64,000 nt of DNA from Streptomyces sp. D2-8 (GCF_023184515.1 NZ_JAAHBP010000007.1:1-64000), one strand, 5' to 3'; positions 45,640 through 55,582 are shown, numbered from the stretch's first letter. The notes: generated by a model from the sequence alone, not told the origin. Numbers and translations are program-made.

Positions 45640-48600
45640 TCAGCAAGAGCCGATCGTCTTTCCGGGGCTCAGGCTTCCAGCGCCGCAGAACCCGAGGGCG
45701 AAGTTACTGTTGGCGAGCATGTTCCCTCTGGTCACACTCCAGTTCATTGGTCCGGGTTGCCGAATTGCTCCACTGGTCGTGGTCGCTGGCTTGGTGACGA
45801 CCGAGGTCCGAGAAAAGGCGTGACCCCACATAGCCTCCCCTCGGGTCGCTCCGCCCCATCGAGCGTACTTATAGGCGACACCCGTCCCGAGGGTTCCCCA
45901 CGCGAGGTTCGTTACCAAACCGGTCTCATTCCAGCCACTTCCGCTCACCCCGTCACCAACGTAGACCCCGGTAGCGATACCCGCACCGACAACTCCACAG
46001 ACACCAGCGGAGGCAATGACGCATGTCACGAAACCGGCTGCAGGGAGGACACGGTTCTTCCAGCCGTCCCATGTGCCGAAGGTGTCGTGCAGCCCAGACT
46101 TGGTCTGCTTCCAGGCAGTGCCCCAGTTGCCCTTCATGATGTTGCCGAAGATACCGTCCTTCTTGCGGCGTTCGGCTTCTGCGGCCTTGGCCCGGGCGAT
46201 GGCCTGCGCCTTGGCTCGTGCTTGGGCCTGCTTCGTCTGTGCGGCGGCCTTCGCCTTGTAGTAGCTGGAGCCGTAGACCTTGTAGGTGGTGGGGTTGGCG
46301 CGGTAGGCGGCGTACTTCTTCTGGGAGGCCTTGTCCTTCTTCGGTGTCTGCTTCCAGACCCACTTGCTGTTCTTCTTGGTCCAGCCGGCCGTCATGCCGC
46401 GTTCGGCGGCCCATCGCTCGTCGTTGTACGAGGCTCCGCCTGCCGGGCCGTCGGGGCGCAGGCCGCTGGGGTCGGACTTGGTGACCGGGTTGTTGTGGGC
46501 GTAGGAGTAGGCGTTCATCTGCGCCGGATCGTCGAGGTCGATGACCGGGTCGACGGAAAGGAAACGGCCCAGAACGGGGTCGTATTCGCGGGCGCCGAGG
46601 TGGACGAGGCCGGTGGGGTCGTTGGTGCCGCCGACGAAGCCGCGCGTGCCCGGGAGGGACTCGGTCTGCTCGGATCGTATGCCGCCGAAGGGGAGTTGCT
46701 TGCGCCGGGTGACGGCGAGCGTGGTCATGGCGATGGCGGCCGTCGCCGTGCCCTGCTGGTCGGGTATGAGGAAGGAGAAGCCGCTGCTGGTGCGGACGGC
46801 GACGGTTTCACCTTCGTGGGTGTAGTAGCGGACACCCTCCTTGGTGCCGTTCGCCTTGACCTTGAGTTCGTTGTCGCCGGGCAGGGTGAGGGTCTGGGTG
46901 CCGTCGGCGTCCTTGGTGATGAGTCGGTCGCCGTCGGCGTCGTACTGGTAGCTGGTGGTTTTGCCGCCTTCGGTGAGGGTGGCGAGGTGGCCTTCGGCGT
47001 CCCAGGTCATGCTCTGCTCCCGGGTTCCGATGGCGCGCTTGGTGGTGTTGCCTGCCTTGTCGTACCCGAAGGTGCTCTTCTGCCCGTTGTGGGCGCCGCC
47101 GGTGACGGTGGCCGACTGCACGGCGTGCGGCAGGCCTGTCTTGGGATCGTTGTGCGTGTACGTCGCGGTGGCGTCCGATCCGGCGAGGGCGCCGGTGCCG
47201 TGGTCGACCTGCTTGACACGGTTGCCGGCCGCGTCGTAGGTGAAGGTCTGCCAGTAGGCATCGGGGCCGCCCACCGTGGTGGCCGATGGCTGCGCGGAGC
47301 AGTCGGTCTTCGCGGTCCAGGCCTCGGTCAGGCGGCCCAGAGGATCGTTGGCGAAGCACTGGGTGTCGACCGCTTTGCCGGTGTCCTGGCCGCTGGCGGT
47401 GGTGATGTTGGTGACGTTGCCCGCGTCGTCGTACGAGTAGGTCGTGTCGTCGATGCGCTGCGGGGCGAGATCACGGTCGGAGGTCTGCCGGGTCAGCCGG
47501 CCGGTGAACTCGTCGTAGACGCGGGTGTTGTAGACCTTCTTGCCGAGCGTGCCGTATTCGGTGCGTACCGGCCGGGAGAACACGTCGTGGCTGGTGGCGT
47601 TGACGAGGGTGATCGAGCCGGCGGTGGTCTTGTGCGGCAGGTTGCCCTCGCCGTAGACGGTGGTCTGGCGCTCGCTGGGCAAGTTGCCGACGGCCGGGTG
47701 CCTGATCCACTCCTGGAGGCCGGTGTACGTGTTGTAGCCGAAGGTCCAGGTGTAAGAGCCGGCGAGTGCGCCGGCCTCGGCCGGGATGGTGACCGTGCTG
47801 GTGGTGGGCTGGTAGCGGTCGTCGTAGGCGGTGTTGGCGGAGGTGTACTCCTTGCCGTCGATGTAGCGGATGCTGCTGGAGGGCTGGCCCTTGGCGACGG
47901 TGTCGTAGGTCCATTTGGCCAGCAGCGTGCCGCCCTTCCTCAGCGCGGTCTTGCGGCCGAGTTCGTCGTAGTCGGACGTCAGGGTGGTGCCGCGGGCGTC
48001 CGTGGCCGAGACGGGGTGGTTGAGTTTGTCGTAGGCGGTGTGGCTCTTGCCCTTGTCGGGGTCGTCGACGTCGGTCTGCCGGCCCCGGGCGTCGAAGGTG
48101 TACGTCCAGACGTTGCCCGCCGGGTCGGTGACGGTCAGCGGCTCGTCGAACTTGCCGTAGGTGTATCTGGTCGACTGGAACGTGGTGCGGGCCGCGTTCG
48201 TGTATTCACGGCGTTCGGCGGTGCGTCCGCGCGCGTCAGCGATCACCGTGGTGGCGGTGCCGCCCTTGGGTGGGACCACCGTGGTGCGGTCACCCTCATA
48301 CACCGTCTTCGTGCGGTACTTCTCATCGCCGTAGGTGCGGGCGATCGCGTCGGTCACCCGTCCCATGCCGTCATAGATGTTCTCGGTCATGGACGGGATC
48401 TTGTTGTCGGCTCCGGAGACCAGGGTCTTCGACGGTGCGCCGTCGGTGTAGTAGGCCGCGTAGGTCTTCCACACGTCGCCGCGGGTGTCGTACCGCGTCT
48501 CGGTGACGACCCTGTTCGATGTGCCGATCGCCGGCGCCTGGGTCTCGCGTTCGCGCAGCAGGCCGTCGTAGAGCTGGTAGCTGGTTGCGTACGAGCCGTC

Positions 48601-51600
48601 GTACTGGAGGGACTTGGTCGCCACGGCGTTGGCGGCGGTCGTGGAGATGGTGTAGCTGAACTCGGTCGAGGGTTGTCCGGCGTGGTCGGCCTTGGCCCAA
48701 CCCGGATTCCACACCTGTCGGGTCCGGCCCAGGCCGTCGTAGGTGGCGTCCGTGCGCTTGCCGTTGGCGTCGACCGCTGCCGTGGGCACACCGCGGGCGG
48801 GATCGTAGGTGGTGGTCGTGTTGTGATCGAGGGCGTTGGTCTCGGTCTTCGAGGTCGGGGCCTCGATCGTGAGCGGCTTGTACGTGGTGGTGGTCGTGTT
48901 GCCGTTCGCGTCGGTGTCGGTCAGCTCGCGGCCGTGGATGTCGTAGGTGTGCTTGGCGGTGGTGAGGTAGCCGGTGCCTGCGGCGTCCTGCTCGTCCAAG
49001 CGCGTCACGTCCCCCTTGGCGGGCGTGGCGTCCAGGCTGGTCGCACCGTCGTAGTAGTGCCGCTCGACGGAGATCAGGTCGGCGGGCAGCAGCGGCGTCT
49101 TGTCACAGGCCACCGCGACCGTCCGCACCTCCTTGACCAGGGTGAGCATGTTCTTGTCCGCGTTGCGGGCGTAGCTGGTGGTGGTGCACTCCTCGTCGCC
49201 GGTCTTGGCCGTGTCACCGAGATCGGACTCTGTCAGAGGCAGGCCGTAGTCGTCGAAGGTCCGCACGATCCGGGTGGAGCGCCAGCCGTCCCCGACCGCC
49301 GTGCGAGTCTTCTCGCTCTTGCCTCCGGTGAGGTACGCCTTGAGCGCCGACAGACCGGAGCGGGTCTGAGTCGCGGTGGCGGCACTGTGCCAGGGCTCGT
49401 AGCTGGTGGTGCTCTCCAGCGTGCCGCCGTCCCCGTTGTAGGTGGCTTCCTCCCGGGTCATCCCGGCGAACGCGGCATGGTCGGTGACCTTGACGCCTTC
49501 GTGGTCGGCGATCTCCGCGCCGTCGATGCCGCGGAAGTAGCGGTACTCCTTCAGCGTCTGCCGGCCCTCGGCCGGGGCGCCGGTGCGGACCTGGACGCGG
49601 CCGTAGCCCTTGCGGGCGCCGTAGGTGAGGTGCTTGGCCTTGGTGAACTCGTCCTCGTCCTTGCCCCAGGCCATGCCGCCCAGATACGCGTAGTCGGTCT
49701 CCTTGACCGGTGCGCCGCCGGTGTTGTCGGCCTCCAGGACCTGGGTGACGACATAGGTGTGGAACCAGTCCAGGTACGGCTCGTAGTCGGCGGCCGGGGC
49801 ATCCGGCGGCGACCAGATCACGGGGTAGCAGCGGCGAGTGTTGGAGGACGGCGTGGGCACATTGCCGGCCTTGCAGTCGGCGGCCGAGTAGGTGATGCCG
49901 ATCGTGCCGCCGGTCTCGGTGTCGATTCCGTACACGCGGTAGCGCACCAGCGGCGGCACCGGGTCCGGGGCGCCGCCGGTCGTGGCGCCCTCCACGCGGT
50001 TGGCGAGTTGCTGCCCCTTGAACCTGACCGCGGGCAACGTGACGTCACCGGTGCCGGTGTGCCCGGTGCGGGCGAGCGATGCCAGCCACAGGGCCGGGGC
50101 GGAGCCGTCGCCGGTTGCGGGGAAAGTGTGGGTGAGTTTCCAGGTGTCGACCGGCTTGTAGGCGCCGCCCGTGAGTATCGAGGTGTCGATCTGAGTGAGG
50201 CGCTTGCGGGTCCAGAAGGAGGGTGAGTAGCGGTCCTTGCACGCCTCGCCCGCCTTGCAGTACCGGTCGAAGGGCACGTCGGGCCAGTTCTTGGCGTGCG
50301 AGGAGTCAAAGGCCGCGCAGTCGCTCAGGCAACGCTCCGAGACGGTGAAGTCGACTCGGCCGGCTGCCTTCTGACCGTACATGGTGCTGGAGCGCAGCCC
50401 GTAGTCGATGTGGTCGAGGTAGCCGCCCCGGTCGTAGACCGTGGCCGTCGAGGAGCCGGTGTCGGGGTTGACGTTGCGGCCGTAGTGGTTGGTTTCCTTG
50501 TTCCAGTAGTAGGCCATGGCGTCGGAGTGGGGGTCGACGACGTAGTCGAGGTTCCACCGCCAGGCCTGCTGGCACCAGGAGTCCTTGAACGCGTCCGCGT
50601 GGCACGGCTCACCGCTCTGGTTGCCGAATACCGGGACGGTCCAGGTGGAGTTGGTTTCGGGCTTGCCGTCCTCCCAGCCCGGCAGGCGGTTGTAGCCGAA
50701 GTAGTAGCGGGTGCCGTCCGGGGTGGTCACCCGCCAGTACTCGCCGTTGTCGTCACCGTTACCGCGGGCGGAACTGGTCAGCTTGGCGACCTTGGTGCCG
50801 TCGTCGCCCTCCAGGTGCCACTCACCGGTCGCGTCGTCCTTGATGAGCACATTGGTCTGGCCGTTCAGGTTGAGGACCGCGTTGTCCTTTTTCCAGCACT
50901 GGTCACCGCTCTTGTCGGTGCCGTTGCTTCCCGTGGTGTCCTCCGAGCAGGACACGTACCGGCGCTCGATGTAGCCCGGCTCCATGGACCAGCCGTCGCC
51001 GATCCAGTTGGCCTGGTTGTTCGTCGCCGCGGTGCGTCCGTCCACCGACTGGGAACTGTAGGACAGGCTCAGCTGCGGCTGGACACCGCCGGGCACATCC
51101 GGGGTGCCGATGCCGTAGTTCCAGGAGAAGCCGCCACTGGAGCCACCTGCCGTCCAGGACGCTGACGGGGCCAGCGAGGTGGCCGTGAAGTTGCCCGCCG
51201 CGCCTGAGGCGGCGGCCGTGGCGGCCAGCAGAACCGTGCCGTCACTCGCCGCCAGACCGCTGGCCGAACTTGTTTTGGCGGGCGCCTTCGTCACCGGGGT
51301 GGACGACGTCTCCTCGTCCGCTGCGGCGACGGGGACAGCGGCCGAGAGCGTCGCGGTCTTGACGTCGTTGTCGCTCTTGAGAGCTGTGAGGCTTTGGCAG
51401 TTCTTGGCGTTTGGCGTGGTCAGCGCGCACTGCGGCAGGCGGTGCAGTGTCAGCCGCGAGGCCCAGTCGCCGCCGTAGGCGTGCCGGAAGCCGGAGTAGT
51501 CGAGGGTGATGTCTATCGAGCCCTTGTCGCCCTGAAGCGGGCGCACCGCCAGGAGCACGCCGGTCACGCCCGCGGTCTTGGCGGCCTTCTGATCCAGCAC

Positions 51601-52020
51601 TTGCACCTGCGTCTGCCGTGCAGCGCGGGCCGTCGTCGAGGCCTTCTTACCGACCTTGCCCTGGTGGGGGGAAACACGCAGAGGGAGAGTGCCCGCCTCC
51701 GTCTTCGTGCTGCCATGTGCCGGGACAGTGACCGTGGCGGTGCCCGGCTTGGGCCAGGACGATTTCGGCCCGGCCTTCCAGGAGTGGGCAGCCGTCTGAT
51801 CCGGGCGGGAGATCCGGTGCTTCTTCACCGACTCGACGGGAACCGGATCCGGGTTCTTCAGCTTCGCCAGCGACAGTTCGGCCGCCGCGGCCACCGGGCC
51901 GCCCAGCAGGCCGGCCACCAGATAGGCGATCAGCGACACCGCGATCCAGCGTGCCCACTGCACCCGTCTCTTGATCGTACGACCGGGACCTCTCGTCCCC
52001 TTCATTCGCAAACCGGACAC
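45640..52020 (-). CDS. Rhs/YD-repeat polymorphic toxin-like surface protein
   Basis: 2126 residues, GTG 52020, with GGGGGG four bases upstream. A basic start and a hydrophobic helix (about 24-47) serve as signal or anchor. An N-terminal region with the SpvB-like stretch QPQLSLSYSSQSVDGRTAATN (about 315) precedes many YD repeats from about 950 to 1750 (for example TTYDPARG, YDGLGRTRQV, YDAAGNRVKQVD). The Rhs core closes with GREYDPVLGRFLSVDPVID-like sequence and DPSGL. The last 272 residues (about 1855-2126) form the variable tip: a basic linker, an Ala/Lys-rich coiled-coil, a hydrophobic stretch (AAGFVTCVIASAGVCGVVGA) and a tail ending FCGAGSLSPGKTIGSC. The tip has no catalytic motif I know and may be truncated. 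Confidence 0.9.
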   Translation of the reverse strand: MSGLRMKGTRGPGRTIKRRVQWARWIAVSLIAYLVAGLLGGPVAAAAELSLAKLKNPDPVPVESVKKHRISRPDQTAAHSWKAGPKSSWPKPGTATVTVPAHGSTKTEAGTLPLRVSPHQGKVGKKASTTARAARQTQVQVLDQKAAKTAGVTGVLLAVRPLQGDKGSIDITLDYSGFRHAYGGDWASRLTLHRLPQCALTTPNAKNCQSLTALKSDNDVKTATLSAAVPVAAADEETSSTPVTKAPAKTSSASGLAASDGTVLLAATAAASGAAGNFTATSLAPSASWTAGGSSGGFSWNYGIGTPDVPGGVQPQLSLSYSSQSVDGRTAATNNQANWIGDGWSMEPGYIERRYVSCSEDTTGSNGTDKSGDQCWKKDNAVLNLNGQTNVLIKDDATGEWHLEGDDGTKVAKLTSSARGNGDDNGEYWRVTTPDGTRYYFGYNRLPGWEDGKPETNSTWTVPVFGNQSGEPCHADAFKDSWCQQAWRWNLDYVVDPHSDAMAYYWNKETNHYGRNVNPDTGSSTATVYDRGGYLDHIDYGLRSSTMYGQKAAGRVDFTVSERCLSDCAAFDSSHAKNWPDVPFDRYCKAGEACKDRYSPSFWTRKRLTQIDTSILTGGAYKPVDTWKLTHTFPATGDGSAPALWLASLARTGHTGTGDVTLPAVRFKGQQLANRVEGATTGGAPDPVPPLVRYRVYGIDTETGGTIGITYSAADCKAGNVPTPSSNTRRCYPVIWSPPDAPAADYEPYLDWFHTYVVTQVLEADNTGGAPVKETDYAYLGGMAWGKDEDEFTKAKHLTYGARKGYGRVQVRTGAPAEGRQTLKEYRYFRGIDGAEIADHEGVKVTDHAAFAGMTREEATYNGDGGTLESTTSYEPWHSAATATQTRSGLSALKAYLTGGKSEKTRTAVGDGWRSTRIVRTFDDYGLPLTESDLGDTAKTGDEECTTTSYARNADKNMLTLVKEVRTVAVACDKTPLLPADLISVERHYYDGATSLDATPAKGDVTRLDEQDAAGTGYLTTAKHTYDIHGRELTDTDANGNTTTTTYKPLTIEAPTSKTETNALDHNTTTTYDPARGVPTAAVDANGKRTDATYDGLGRTRQVWNPGWAKADHAGQPSTEFSYTISTTAANAVATKSLQYDGSYATSYQLYDGLLRERETQAPAIGTSNRVVTETRYDTRGDVWKTYAAYYTDGAPSKTLVSGADNKIPSMTENIYDGMGRVTDAIARTYGDEKYRTKTVYEGDRTTVVPPKGGTATTVIADARGRTAERREYTNAARTTFQSTRYTYGKFDEPLTVTDPAGNVWTYTFDARGRQTDVDDPDKGKSHTAYDKLNHPVSATDARGTTLTSDYDELGRKTALRKGGTLLAKWTYDTVAKGQPSSSIRYIDGKEYTSANTAYDDRYQPTTSTVTIPAEAGALAGSYTWTFGYNTYTGLQEWIRHPAVGNLPSERQTTVYGEGNLPHKTTAGSITLVNATSHDVFSRPVRTEYGTLGKKVYNTRVYDEFTGRLTRQTSDRDLAPQRIDDTTYSYDDAGNVTNITTASGQDTGKAVDTQCFANDPLGRLTEAWTAKTDCSAQPSATTVGGPDAYWQTFTYDAAGNRVKQVDHGTGALAGSDATATYTHNDPKTGLPHAVQSATVTGGAHNGQKSTFGYDKAGNTTKRAIGTREQSMTWDAEGHLATLTEGGKTTSYQYDADGDRLITKDADGTQTLTLPGDNELKVKANGTKEGVRYYTHEGETVAVRTSSGFSFLIPDQQGTATAAIAMTTLAVTRRKQLPFGGIRSEQTESLPGTRGFVGGTNDPTGLVHLGAREYDPVLGRFLSVDPVIDLDDPAQMNAYSYAHNNPVTKSDPSGLRPDGPAGGASYNDERWAAERGMTAGWTKKNSKWVWKQTPKKDKASQKKYAAYRANPTTYKVYGSSYYKAKAAAQTKQAQARAKAQAIARAKAAEAERRKKDGIFGNIMKGNWGTAWKQTKSGLHDTFGTWDGWKNRVLPAAGFVTCVIASAGVCGVVGAGIATGVYVGDGVSGSGWNETGLVTNLAWGTLGTGVAYKYARWGGATRGEAMWGHAFSRTSVVTKPATTTSGAIRQPGPMNWSVTRGNMLANSNFALGFCGAGSLSPGKTIGSC

Positions 52021-52448
52021 AATTCCCCCCGCGAGAGACCCAAGAGCGTGAAGATCTTGCGGAACGTATCACCGCACAAAAGCAGCAGTAAATGACCGAT
52101 CAAGGGATTGGCTCGTTCTTGCCTTTCTGCGGATCGGAGTGAGCAGAATGTTATCTTCCGGAAAGGATCGAAAGCTGCGTCATCCTTATTGAGAGCAACC
52201 GGAGGGCGCGCCAAACGCCCTTACTTTATTGGCGAGTTGGCAGCTCCACAGGCGGTCAGTCCAGATTCTCCGCAGTTGCCCAAAATTAAACGATCTATCC
52301 AAGATGCGAATCTCTGACACCGTCCGCGCGCAGCCCAAAAATCGCCATACGACTCACTCCTGGCACCCCGATGCAAGCTCTCCTCGCGCCGACTTGTCAG
52401 CGTTATATGGTGCGCCCAATCTGGTGCAGGAAACGAAAAGGAGACGTA
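52021..52448. promoter_or_regulatory. Divergent promoter region of the Rhs gene and the FG-GAP gene
   Basis: 428 bp without a credible gene and noticeably richer in A and T than the flanks, especially 52080-52320. It must contain promoters in both directions. An ATG-started reading in the same frame as the plus-strand gene begins at 52371, but the ribosome site at 52437-52442 favours 52449. I could not fix -10/-35 boxes with confidence. Confidence 0.4.
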
Positions 52449-55400
52449 ATGACAGACCATCGAAGATGGCCACGGTCTGGAAAGGCGCGTCGCGTATCCG
52501 TCGTCGCTGTCATCGCATCGGCCCTGACAATGTCGTTGATCTCGGCCGTGCCGTCAGCTGCAGATGCCGGCCCGTCCTCTTCGCCCAGCGGGCAGCAGTA
52601 CTCATCCCAGGAGTCACAGGCGCTGGCTGACGCCGCGGAATCGGGGGAGCCAGTGGAGGTCCTCTCCCTCCGCACCGAGGCGTCGCAGGTGTTCGCCAAC
52701 CCCTCGGGCACGTTCACCGAGGAGCGCTACGCCACCGCCCAGTGGGCGCGCAAGGGCAACAGGCTCGTTGACATCGACACCGCTCTCAGCCTGGGCGCAG
52801 ACGGGAAGATCACGCCTGAGGCCACCACAGTGGGTCTTGAGTTCTCCGGCGGTGGCGAGGGACCGCTGGCGACCATCACCCGAGACGGTCGTAGCATCTC
52901 CCTGTCCTGGCCCGCCGACCTGCCCAAGCCGCAGATCGCAGGCGACACGGTCACCTATCCGGGCGTGCTGCCCGATGTGGACCTCAAGCTGCGCGCCACC
53001 GCCTCCGGATTCGCGCAGTTGCTCGTCGTGAAGTCCGCTCAGGCCGCCGCGAATCCAGACCTGAAGACCATCGGATATCAGATGTCCAGCGACGGTGTGG
53101 ACGTCACGACGGACGAGAACGGCAATCTGAGCGCCGTCAACCCGGGCGGACAGGAGCTGTTCACCGCACCGACCCCCCGTATGTGGGACAGCTCGTCCGA
53201 CAGCACGGCCTCCATGAGTCTGCGGATGGCCACTGCCGATGGGCCCGCGGGTACCCCTGCGGGCCACGACGAGTTCGAACCACGGCAAGGAGCACAGCAG
53301 GCCGCCATCCCCGTCAAGGTCACGGACGACAGCCTGCAACTGACTCCGGACTCGGACCTGATGACCGGCAAGGGCACGACCTACCCGGTCTACATCGACC
53401 CCTACGTCGAGGGCTCGCGCCACTCGTGGACCATCGCCTACAAGAAGTACCCGAACAGCTCCTTCTTCAACGGCGCCGGCTTCAGCGGCGGCACCACCAC
53501 CGCCCGGGCGGGCTACGAGAATGAAACCAACGGCCTGGCCCGCTCCTACTTCCGCATGAACACCAAGAACCTGTGGAACACGAAGAAGCAGGTCATCAAG
53601 TCCACGTTCCGGATCAAGAACAGCTGGTCCTGGTCCTGCACCGCCAAGCCCGTCGAGCTGTGGCGCACCACCGCCATCACCTCATCCACCACGTGGAACA
53701 ACCGCCCCGACCGGCGCGAGAAGATGTCCACCATCACCGACGCCAAAGGCTGGAGCTCCGACTGCCCGGCCGGCAACCTCGCCTTCAACGTCACCGAGGG
53801 GGCCAAGGACGCCGCAGCAGGCAAGTGGAACACCATCACCTTCGAGCTCGCAGCCTCCAATGAGTCCGACGTGTACGGATGGAAGAAGTTCGACGCCAAG
53901 TCGGCCGTACTCTCCACCCAATACAACACCTACCCCAACGCCCCCACCGGCCTGGACACCATCCCCAGCACCAAGAACAGCAAGGGATGCGGCGACACCG
54001 CCCCCTACGGGCTGATCGGCAACACGGACATCTACCTGACCGCCAAGGGCAGCGACAGCGACGGCGGCACCGTCAAGATCGAGTTCAATCTATGGGCCAC
54101 TGGCCACCACCCCAACGACGACCCGAAGGGCGTGATCATCGTTGACAAGACGGTCTCCGTCTCGTCCGGCACTGTCGCGAAACTCAAGGTCACGAAGGCG
54201 GAACTGACCCCCTACCTGAAGCTGGCGAACGGCAACTTCACTTGGAAAGCCCGCAACTACGACGGCTCCCTGTACTCCGACTGGACACCCACCAGTGGCG
54301 CTCCCGGCTGCCGGTTCGTCTTCGACCCCAACCGGCCCAGCACCCCGCCGGGCATCACCTCCAGCCGGTTCCCCGACGGCAGCGACGGCTGGCCCGCCGT
54401 GACCGGCAGCGTCCGCACGGAAGGGGCCTTCGCCCTCTCGAGTGGTGGTGTCACCGACGTCACCAAGTACGAGTACTGGACCGATACCGACCCCGCTGTG
54501 CGCACCGCCACCCCTGGCAGCGCGGGCGGCAGCGTCACGGTCAAGTTCACCCCGACGGCCGCTGGGCCCAACCACCTCTACGCCCGCAGCCTCGACAAGG
54601 CCGGCAACAAGTCGGACACCGCCGACTACCTCTTCTACGCCAACGGCCCACTGAAGGTCGACCAACCGGGAGACATCAACGGCGACGGCAACCCCGACAT
54701 GTGGGCCGTGGACAAGGACGGCACGCTACGCCGCTTCTACGGTGCCGGGGACGGAACCGTCACCGAGGCCTCCAATACCGCCAGCAGCATCACCTGGACC
54801 GGAGCGAAGATCACACATCGGGGGGACTGGACGGGAGACGGCTACGAAGACCTCATCGCCCTGCGTCACGACGCCACCGCCAGCTCCGACCGACTCTGGC
54901 TGCACCCCAACACCGGCTACGGATTCGCCTGCAGTGAGTGCACCGGCGACATCCACGACAAACAAGAACTCACCGTCTACGACTCCGCCAACAACCACTG
55001 GCAGAACGCCGACCAGATCCTCGCCATCGGCGACGTCGACGGTCCGCTGGACGTCGACAGTGACGGTGTCGACGACATCGCGGGCTACCCCGATCTGCTG
55101 GTCAGGCAGGGTGACCTGCTGTGGCTGTACTTCGGTGCCCCCGACAACCGCCTCGACACCGACCGCGAACCGATCCTCATCGGGCCCGACAGCTGGAGGA
55201 ACACGGACCTGTTCGCCCCTGGCGACACCAACGGCGACGGTCGCGTCGACCTCGGCGCCCGCGACCGCACCACCGGCAACCTCTACGTCTACCGCGGCAC
55301 CGGCGACGACGGCGACGGACTGGCCGACCAGGCAGCCAAGGTCCGGACTGGCGCCAACTTCACCACCACCGGCACTCCCCTGATCACCTCACCCGGAGAT

Positions 55401-55541
55401 GCCAACGGCAGCGGCAAGGCATTCGACTTGTGGTTCACCCGCAGCGACAACGCATTGTGGAACTATCTGGACATCAGCAGCGGCAGTTCCACCATGGCCA
55501 AGGTCAGCGAAGGATGGCAGGGCTACCAGGCCATTAGCTGA
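52449..55541 (+). CDS. Large secreted FG-GAP/VCBS-repeat protein with DNRLRE-like region
   Basis: 1030 residues from ATG 52449, with AAGGAG seven bases upstream. A signal peptide (about 14-40, VSVVAVIASALTMSLISAV, then PSAADA) implies export. A middle region (about 300-510) resembles DNRLRE adhesion-type domains (KKQVIKSTFRIKNSWSWSC; VELWRTTAITSSTTWNNRPD). The C-terminal third has FG-GAP-like Asp-rich loops: GDINGDGNPDMWAV, GDWTGDGYEDLIAL, GDTNGDGRVDLGARD, GDANGSGKAFDLWF, probably calcium-binding blades of a beta-propeller. It is divergent from the Rhs gene; Rhs and such proteins often occur together in Streptomyces, suggesting a display or delivery role, which is inference. Confidence 0.85.
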   Translation: MTDHRRWPRSGKARRVSVVAVIASALTMSLISAVPSAADAGPSSSPSGQQYSSQESQALADAAESGEPVEVLSLRTEASQVFANPSGTFTEERYATAQWARKGNRLVDIDTALSLGADGKITPEATTVGLEFSGGGEGPLATITRDGRSISLSWPADLPKPQIAGDTVTYPGVLPDVDLKLRATASGFAQLLVVKSAQAAANPDLKTIGYQMSSDGVDVTTDENGNLSAVNPGGQELFTAPTPRMWDSSSDSTASMSLRMATADGPAGTPAGHDEFEPRQGAQQAAIPVKVTDDSLQLTPDSDLMTGKGTTYPVYIDPYVEGSRHSWTIAYKKYPNSSFFNGAGFSGGTTTARAGYENETNGLARSYFRMNTKNLWNTKKQVIKSTFRIKNSWSWSCTAKPVELWRTTAITSSTTWNNRPDRREKMSTITDAKGWSSDCPAGNLAFNVTEGAKDAAAGKWNTITFELAASNESDVYGWKKFDAKSAVLSTQYNTYPNAPTGLDTIPSTKNSKGCGDTAPYGLIGNTDIYLTAKGSDSDGGTVKIEFNLWATGHHPNDDPKGVIIVDKTVSVSSGTVAKLKVTKAELTPYLKLANGNFTWKARNYDGSLYSDWTPTSGAPGCRFVFDPNRPSTPPGITSSRFPDGSDGWPAVTGSVRTEGAFALSSGGVTDVTKYEYWTDTDPAVRTATPGSAGGSVTVKFTPTAAGPNHLYARSLDKAGNKSDTADYLFYANGPLKVDQPGDINGDGNPDMWAVDKDGTLRRFYGAGDGTVTEASNTASSITWTGAKITHRGDWTGDGYEDLIALRHDATASSDRLWLHPNTGYGFACSECTGDIHDKQELTVYDSANNHWQNADQILAIGDVDGPLDVDSDGVDDIAGYPDLLVRQGDLLWLYFGAPDNRLDTDREPILIGPDSWRNTDLFAPGDTNGDGRVDLGARDRTTGNLYVYRGTGDDGDGLADQAAKVRTGANFTTTGTPLITSPGDANGSGKAFDLWFTRSDNALWNYLDISSGSSTMAKVSEGWQGYQAIS

Positions 55542-55560
55542 GCACTCCCGCACAAGGCCT

Positions 55561-55582
55561 CCCCCGCACGCACACGCGGGGG
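55561..55582 (+). terminator. Hairpin terminator after the FG-GAP gene
   Basis: CCCCCGC at 55561-55567 pairs with GCGGGGG at 55576-55582, loop 8 nt, about 20 bp after the stop at 55541. Confidence 0.6.

Noticed and set aside
45322..50226. A 1634-codon open frame on the plus strand, opposite the Rhs gene
   Set aside because: It is Val/Gly/Asp-rich with no domain, lies wholly antisense to a clear Rhs coding region, and arises from GC-biased third positions. The Rhs protein has recognisable YD repeats throughout.
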